DNA of 64,000 nt from Branchipolynoe longqiensis. Its lineage: Eukaryota > Annelida > Polychaeta > Phyllodocida > Polynoidae. Of the stretch, positions 58,426 through 64,000 are shown in pieces (position 1 is the first letter of the stretch; the number at the start of each line of letters is the position of its first letter). The translations under genes and the position numbers were made by a program. The notes under the pieces were generated by a model. It was not told where the DNA came from. It ran no database searches and worked only from the letters and a program-made list of their open reading frames with translations. Location of the stretch: assembly GCA_030323885.1 (NCBI GenBank), contig JASIRB010000109.1:170945-234944 (forward strand). Reading direction: 5' to 3'.

Positions 58426-58549
58426 TTTCTCTGATTCTCTGGCTATGCCCTCTCTTTCCGCGAAGCTTACACAATGGTAGTTTTCATTTACATCAGTAAT
58501 GCAGGAATATTCACTAAATACACTCGTCATACAAATGGATTTTACTTAA

Positions 58550-58892
58550 AGTTGCATGGTCCGATGGTTTTGAGTTTCTCTCATTTTCTGAGATAAACAT
58601 ATTAGGTTGTTCATTATAATCTACCTTACTTTAGTTTGAAGTAACTTTTATTTTAAATCACTAACTTTTTAAATATTTAAAATGAAAACATGCTAAATTA
58701 ATTTTGGCAATCTTGCCAAAATTATCACCATAGGCTTCTGCAGTAACAGGTTCTATTAATTGACTCAGTATCCCCTTATATATGACGACAAATGTTTAAT
58801 AAGTGCATCAGCATCTAAGTTAGATATGTAGAATCAAATCTAGATAATTGTTTTGGTTTTGAAAATTTCATATTTCATCCGACTATGCAACT
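58550..58892 (+). mobile_element. MITE-1, copy 8
   Basis: 343 bp, AGTTGCATGGTCCGATGG to CATCCGACTATGCAACT, TTAA at 58546-58549 and 58893-58896. Confidence 0.9.
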
Positions 58893-59054
58893 TTAAATAC
58901 AAACTTACTATATATTCAATCCAACAACAACATCGGATAGAACATATGTTGAGGTTCTAGGTTATGCAATTTCATCAAAATCAAATACATACAGAAATAG
59001 TTACGGGCATGTGAATATTTATGATTAAAAGCACCATTCCTGGACTTTTACATG

Positions 59055-59860
59055 GCGTTGCCAGTGTAGCAGGAAATCGCAAACCCCTGGACATCGCACA
59101 CCCCGGGTTTTGCGATTTCCTAGGAAATCACAAACCCCCCTGGGGATCACAAATCCTCCATGCTTTGTAGCATTTATCACCACAAGCATGGCAGCTATAT
59201 GTTTGATTTTGAACTTGTACCAAATCTGGGGGGATAAAATGGATTCAAGGAGGATCAAGGTGGATTAATCCTAATGAAAACATCTTTGCAATAGTCCAGT
59301 TCATAATTCCGACCGCACATGTGCTGAAAACGGTACCATGGTCCCGTGGCCTCTATTCAATTCAGCATCATGTAGGATAATGATACAGATAGTTGTACTG
59401 GCTTTTCTTAATGATATAGTCTAGTATCTTTGACAAAAATTGACCTGTTCCCCTATCCTTTCTTGTGAGTGATCGCAGTGAATATGACCCTTGCTGTGAC
59501 AGGCATGAAATTAAAAATAATCAATTATTTCATCTTGCGAGGGATCCCCCTTATATATAAATAAATGTTGCTTAATCATGCTTACATAAATACAATTTTT
59601 ACAATAGACCAGTTTGTGTCACGGTGCATTGTGGGAATTTTAAAAGCAAAACAAACCTGCACAAAGCACATGTACTTTGCTTTAAGACTGCCAAACATGG
59701 GGGGTTTGCGATGTCCAGGGGGGATATGTGATTTCCTAGGAAATCACAAACCCCCTATGCCCATATATGGTATGGGGGTTTGCGATTTCCTAGGAAATCA
59801 TAAGTGGGGGTTTGCGATTTACAGGGTTTGCGATACCTACTTACAGTGTTGCCTATCGCA
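59055..59860. mobile_element. Foldback-like element with TTTCCTAGGAAA palindromes
   Basis: Two inverted clusters, 59067-59150 and 59698-59850, of GGGTTTGCGATTTCC, TAGGAAATCACAAACCCC and GCGATGTCCAGGGG. TTGCGATTTCCTAGGAAATC is a near-perfect palindrome and appears three times. About 550 bp of ordinary AT-rich sequence lies between the clusters. The repeated peptide GVCDFLGN in short ORFs on both strands reflects the repeat. Confidence 0.6.
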
Positions 59861-59919
59861 CTGTTGCCACTGTGGGGTGGTTGGAGGGCAGTGAAGCAGA
59901 CATGCATGATGTACTTGGC

Positions 59920-59975
59920 CCGTCCTGATATGACCTTAGATGTTGCTAGGACATAAAACAACAATAAAGAAACAA
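59920..59975 (+). mobile_element. SINE-A 3' tail only
   Basis: CCCGTCCTGATATGACCTTA, GATGTTGCTAGGACATAAAA, then AAC/AAAG tail. Confidence 0.75.
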
Positions 59976-60035
59976 ACTGATGTACTTGATGCACAATTTG
60001 TTGTTTGTTTCGTGACAAGATGATTGCCTCCATTG

Positions 60036-60691
60036 ATTGATTGATTGATTGGTGGTTGCTTTACGCCGTGTCGGCAGCATAGGCCATATTCACGCCGAGA
60101 AATGTTTGTTTTTTGTTCAAACCATCGCTTTTACATGTAAAAGCAGACAATCAATTATGTGCCAATAGACACTCATTAAATTAGAAAGCTCACAATCATA
60201 TAGTTGCGGTCAAGGGAAACAAATTTCCATAGAAAAAGACAAGTTTTATTAATAATCGATAGAATCTATTTAGTCAACTCAAAAAGGCTAAAATGATTTC
60301 CTGTTTTACCTTTAGTAAAAAGGTCATGCATACTGTCTGCAGTTTGGAACTTGGCGCAGGGCCAAAAAATCAACGCAACTTAGTCAAATGTGTTTGAGTG
60401 TCAGGGAGGACTGACACCCAATACATTCAGGGGGAGGTTCCCCCTTGAACAGAAAAGCATGTGTAAGCCACGAGTGACCAATATGGCAACGGCTAAGGAC
60501 CACTTGGTCCCGCCGACCTCCCGCATGAGTCTGTGGTGGCTTTCCCACAGATGGTTCAATTTCTTTAAGTTTATTAATGTTTTCATCCCACTCATGTTGC
60601 CATTTGGATTTTATGTGGGTTATTAGTGGTTTCAGATCAGAGTGAGGGATCAGATACGGTTCAGGGCCTTCTTTGCAGCCCGATCAGCTCG
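60036..60691 (-). mobile_element. I-type LINE, second copy, 5'-truncated, 12-bp TSD
   Basis: 656 bp over 90 percent similar by eye to 57162-57870. It encodes only the post-RNase H region (LMREVGGTKWSLAV, then GNLPLNVLGVS). Two deletions relative to copy 1, about 29 bp near 60281 and 13 bp near 60660. Flanked by TTGCCTCCATTG (60024-60035, 60692-60703). Same TTGA-repeat 3' end. Confidence 0.95.
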
Positions 60692-60704
60692 TTGCCTCCA
60701 TTGT

Positions 60705-61145
60705 GAATCTACCTTACACCTCACCTCACACCTCACCACACATCACACCCCACACCCACACCTTCCCATACCTCACCTCACACATCACCACACATCACCT
60801 CACCACCCCACAGCACACATCACACCCCACACCCACACCTTCCCATACCCCACCTCACACCTCACCACACATCACCTCACACCTCGCACCTCGCACCTCA
60901 CCACCCCACAGCACACATCACATCCCACACCCACACCTTACCATACCCCACCTCACACATCACCACACATCACCTCACACCTCACCACCCCACAGCACAC
61001 ATCACATCCCACACCCACACCTTACCATACCCCACCTCACACATCACCACACATCACCTCACACCTCACCACACCCCACAGCACACATCACACCCCACAC
61101 CCACATCTTCCCATACCTCACCTCACACCTCATCACACATCACCT
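60705..61145. repeat. CACCTCACACATCACC satellite with ~115-bp units
   Basis: Higher-order unit: CACAGCACACATCACACCCC, ACACCCACACCTTCCCATAC, CCCACCTCACACATCACC, at about 60815, 60905, 60985 and 61080. His/Thr/Pro ORFs are artefacts. Confidence 0.9.
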
Positions 61146-61500
61146 CACGGGAGAGGGCGGGAGGGGAGGTGGGAGGGAGGCGGTAGGGGAGGTGGGAGGT
61201 TGGAGGGGAGTTGGGAAGGGAGGCGGGAGGAGAGGGGAGGGCAGGTGGGAGGTGAGGTGAGAGAGAGGTCGGAGGGGAGGCCAGGTGGGAGGGGAGGCGG
61301 GAGGGGAGGGGAGGCGAGTAAGAGGTGGGAAGGGGGTGGGGGCGGATGGAGAGGCGGGAAGGGAGGTGAGGGGGGGCGGGAGGAGAGGTGGGAGGGGAGG
61401 TGGTCGGACGGAGGACGGTCTGGTGGGCAGTTGGCGGGTGGTGGGTTGGTGTTTGGGTGTGTGTGTTGGTGGGCGGGTGGTGGTGGTGGTGGGCGGGGGA
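61145..61500. repeat. GGGAGGCGGGAGG tract
   Basis: G-rich units of 10-14 bp on plus, then GGTGG repeats. Strand asymmetry flips at 61147, directly at the end of the C-rich satellite. Confidence 0.9.
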
Positions 61501-61694
61501 GTGAGGACAGGAGTTGTGACAGTTGAACACTGACTGACAGTGACATTGACAGTGACAGTGACACCTATTGACTCCGGCTTGACGCCTCATTCTAAGCTTT
61601 TCTAAATCAAGGAGCGTGGAGCAAGGAAAACACGCCGGGCGAGACCAGCTGTCACCTCGGCACGTGACGGCGCAACAGCAGCCCGGATTATGGC

Positions 61695-62510
61695 AGCGTG
61701 TGTGTGTGTGTGGCTGTGTGTGTGGCTGTGTGAGTGTGTGTGTGAGTGTGTGTATGTGTGTGTGTGTGGATGTGTGCGTCTCTGTGTCTGTGTGTGGTGC
61801 TGTGTGTGTGAGAGTGAGTTTGTGTCTGTACGAGTGTGTATGTGTCTGTGTGTGAGTGTGTGTCTGGGTGTGTCGTTGTGTGTGAATGTGTGTGTGGCTG
61901 TATGAGTGTATGTGTGTGAGTGTGTGTCTGTATGTATGTGTATTTGTCTGAGTGTGTGTCTGTGTGTGTGGCTGTATGAGTGTATGTGTGAGTGTGTCTG
62001 TATGGGTGTGTATGTGTGTGAGTGTGTGTCTGTGTGTGTGGCTGTGTGTGTGGCTGTATGAGTGTATGTGTGTGAGTGTGTGTATGTATGGGTGTGTATG
62101 TGTCTGTGTGTGAGTGTGTGTCTGTGTGTGTGGCTGTGTGTGTGGCTGTATGAGTGTATGTGTGTGAGTGTGTGTCTGTATGGGTGTGTATGTGTCTGTG
62201 TGTGAGTGTGTGGCTGTGTGTATGGCTGTATGAGTGTATGTGTGTGAGTGTGTGTCTGTGTGTATGTGTCTGAGTGTGTGTCTGTGTGTGTGGCTGTGTG
62301 TGTGGCTGTATGAGTGTATGTGTGTGAGTGTGTGTCTGTATGGGTGTGTATGTGTCTGTGTGAGTGTGGGTCTGTGTGTGTATGGCTGTATGAGTGTATG
62401 TGTGTGAGTATGTGTCTGTATGGGTGTGTATGTGTATGTGCCTGTGTGTGAGTGTGTGTCTGTGTGTGTGGCTGTGCGAGTGTCTGTGTGTGTAAGTGTG
62501 TGTAAGTAAT
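61695..62510. repeat. TG-rich satellite with ~120-bp higher-order repeat
   Basis: GTGTGTGGCTGTATGAGTGT, ATGTGTGTGAGTGTGTGTCT, GTATGGGTGTGTATGTGTCT recur at about 110-125 bp spacing from 61890 to 62440. The 348-codon His/Thr ORF on minus is an artefact. Confidence 0.95.
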
Positions 62511-62547
62511 ATTCCCTTCCGTATCTTTATTCTCGCATAATACGTTA

Positions 62548-62573
62548 TACATCATATATATATATATAAATAA

Positions 62574-62619
<46 letters not shown>

Positions 62620-62622
62620 GTA
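62548..62622. repeat. TA microsatellite
   Basis: (TA)n with TAAA interruptions, directly abutting a SINE-C start. Confidence 0.9.
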
Positions 62623-62805
62623 GTAGTCTGCACTGACCTCTCAGGCAATTAACCACATAGACAGGTAGGCGTGGGTAGTGCTGTGATATCAGGGAGCCTA
62701 GGTGGTGTAATGGTTAGTACACTGCCCCGGAATGCAAAGAGATGTGGGTTCGAGTCACGCTCTAGGTGCAATATTTCCCATTTTCATCACCCCCACAACA
62801 CATAT
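62623..62805 (+). mobile_element. SINE-C, 3'-truncated
   Basis: Starts AGTAGTCTGCACTGACCTCT, CACATAGACAGGTAGGCGTG, head 62696-62767 (GGTGTAATGGTTAGTACACT, GGTTCGAGTCACGC), ends CATTTTCATCACCCCCACAA. The start after the TA repeat suggests that the true 5' end of the unit lies before GTAGTAGTCTGCACTG. Confidence 0.8.
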
Positions 62806-63780
62806 GGGTCGTTCTCAGAAACTGTGTACCACTTGAGGTAGTCTACTAGAAATGCATATTTCAAAGAAACCCTTTATTGGAGTGTCAATATTTAGATTTC
62901 ATCAGTTAGCCAAATAATGTGGGAGATAGTTTAGATCAAAAGTAAATGTTAATATTGTGTATTATGTATCTTATTGGGATGGATGTAGCTAAATACATAG
63001 AAAATTACATCACTAATTTGTGACATTGTCAACAGCATTGAAAATAAAGTGTCACAAACTTAATGAAAACCTCTGAACAACAGCTCATTTCACTTCAAAT
63101 GGTCATATACAATGTCTTCATTAAGTTGAAGACATTTATTTCTAAAAAAAAAATGTTAATGATGAAATAGTTAACATTTTCTGGAGTCATTAACATCGTA
63201 ACATTTCGTTTCCACTTGCAAATACTATGAAACTCTGTATCAAACACTGAGTACAGATACAGTACAGGAATTATTTTCACCATTTGACACTATGCATGGA
63301 CCCAGTTATGGTATAGTAAAAGATAAATCCTGAAATTGCCCCATAACATTGAAATTTGAGCCGAACATTTGTGTAAAATTGTTTGTTTCCACTTTGTTAC
63401 TCTGCTAATCCGTTACTCTGCTAATATTTTCTTGCTTTTCTCTTTAATATTCACAAATAAGACAAAACCATAGCAATGAGGTTTCAAATTATTATTACTA
63501 CTGTTTATAAAGCAAGTGGCATGTGAAATGTCCTAAAAATGTCAAGTTTTGTGTGGAAAATATTTGATTTTGGAGTCAGATTGGTTTCCATGCTATACTG
63601 CTATTTATTGGGTGTGAGCATCATTTGACCTACTTAAAAATGCCAGAATATGTTTATTTTCAATTATTCAGATGCAAAAGGACATAAACATTGAGGAAAC
63701 TTGCTTATAGGACTTTGGCAGCATTTTGATTTTCTGGTACTGATGTCACACTATTGGTACACAACTTCTGAGAACGACCC
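62806..63780. mobile_element. MITE-8, 975 bp, GGGTCGTTCTCAGAA ends
   Basis: Left end GGGTCGTTCTCAGAAACTGT followed by GTACCA. The reverse complement of the right end is GGGTCGTTCTCAGAAGTTGT followed by GTACCA. ATAT lies on both sides (62802-62805, 63781-63784), so a 4-bp or TA-type duplication is possible. Interior AT-rich with only a 62-codon minus ORF. Superfamily undetermined. Confidence 0.75.
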
Positions 63781-63784
63781 ATAT

Positions 63785-64000
63785 ATGTATATATATATAT
63801 ATATATATACATATACATACACACGCACACACTTCTGCACTTCACTTAGGCGTGACTTGCACTATGAGAAGTTTGTTTTGGTTTCCAATCATTTCAAAGG
63901 TGAATAACATAAGTAATAGACAGTCACCTGAGCCTGCATTCTAATGAGTGTTTTAATGGGGGACATGTGGCGTAGTTCATTTTCCGACACTTGGTGGCGC
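63785..64000. other. TA/CA microsatellite and unassigned end
   Basis: TA then CA repeat to about 63830. The remainder shows no repeat match. The last bases (GACACTTGGTGGCGC) resemble a weak CTCF-type site. Confidence 0.4.

Noticed and set aside
61602..62648. 348-codon minus-strand ORF rich in His and Thr
   Set aside because: Translation of the TG satellite.

Overview
This window is animal nuclear DNA made almost entirely of repeats. It has no operons, ribosome-binding sites or densely packed ORFs. It carries about forty tRNA-derived SINE copies, decayed LINEs of four types, many short inverted-terminal-repeat DNA elements (MITEs), and roughly 15 kb of tandem or low-complexity sequence. The mix (CR1/Jockey-like, RTE-like and I-like LINEs, a Tigger-like MITE, and a SINE tail of a kind I associate with molluscs) suggests a marine invertebrate, most plausibly a mollusc or other lophotrochozoan. 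The clade is inference. I found no intact protein-coding gene. Nearly all long ORFs are translations of tandem repeats. Three short stretches look like possible host exons: a signal-peptide first exon (14852-14937, minus), a Gln-rich exon (about 19425-19576, plus) and a C-terminus-like fragment (23963-24100, minus).

Layout. 1-3.8 kb: SINE-C units and a broken CR1/Jockey-type LINE (an ORF1 with an SGNH-hydrolase-like end, then an ORF2 endonuclease and the start of RT). 3.8-7 kb: microsatellites and a ~98-bp AT-rich satellite. 7-14.8 kb: SINEs, a Tigger-like MITE, an RTE-derived repeat and two larger inverted-repeat elements. 14.8-20.5 kb: the signal-peptide exon, then strongly strand-skewed satellites (a 12-bp array, a CTC/CTG minisatellite, a 2.1-kb GGT satellite and a TCC tract). 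20.5-29 kb: SINE-A copies, a poly(A)-tailed retroelement and a 2-kb nest of MITEs. 29-34.3 kb: C/T tract, short minisatellites, palindromic repeats and a CpG-rich block. 34.3-41.3 kb: a SINE-C tandem trimer, SINEs and MITEs. 41.3-44.3 kb: a CCCACC tract and a 72-bp satellite whose units contain TATAAAA. 44.3-50.7 kb: a LINE RT domain split by a SINE, a TAG/ATT satellite split by an RTE-derived element, and a SINE inside a SINE. 50.7-57 kb: MITE and SINE nests, an 80-bp satellite and GGTCA, GGGTG and CT tracts. 57-61.4 kb: two copies of an I-type LINE 3' end with clear target-site duplications, and a foldback repeat. 61.4-64 kb: TG and TA repeats, a SINE-C copy and a 975-bp inverted-repeat element.

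The parts work as a record of layered insertions. The L1-dependent or LINE-dependent SINEs (the partner LINE was not identified) land in other SINEs, LINEs and satellites. TTAA-target MITEs land in SINEs and carry other MITEs inside them. Several insertions can be dated relative to each other from target-site duplications or from an empty-site copy elsewhere in the window. Names such as SINE-A or MITE-1 are local labels used only in this report.
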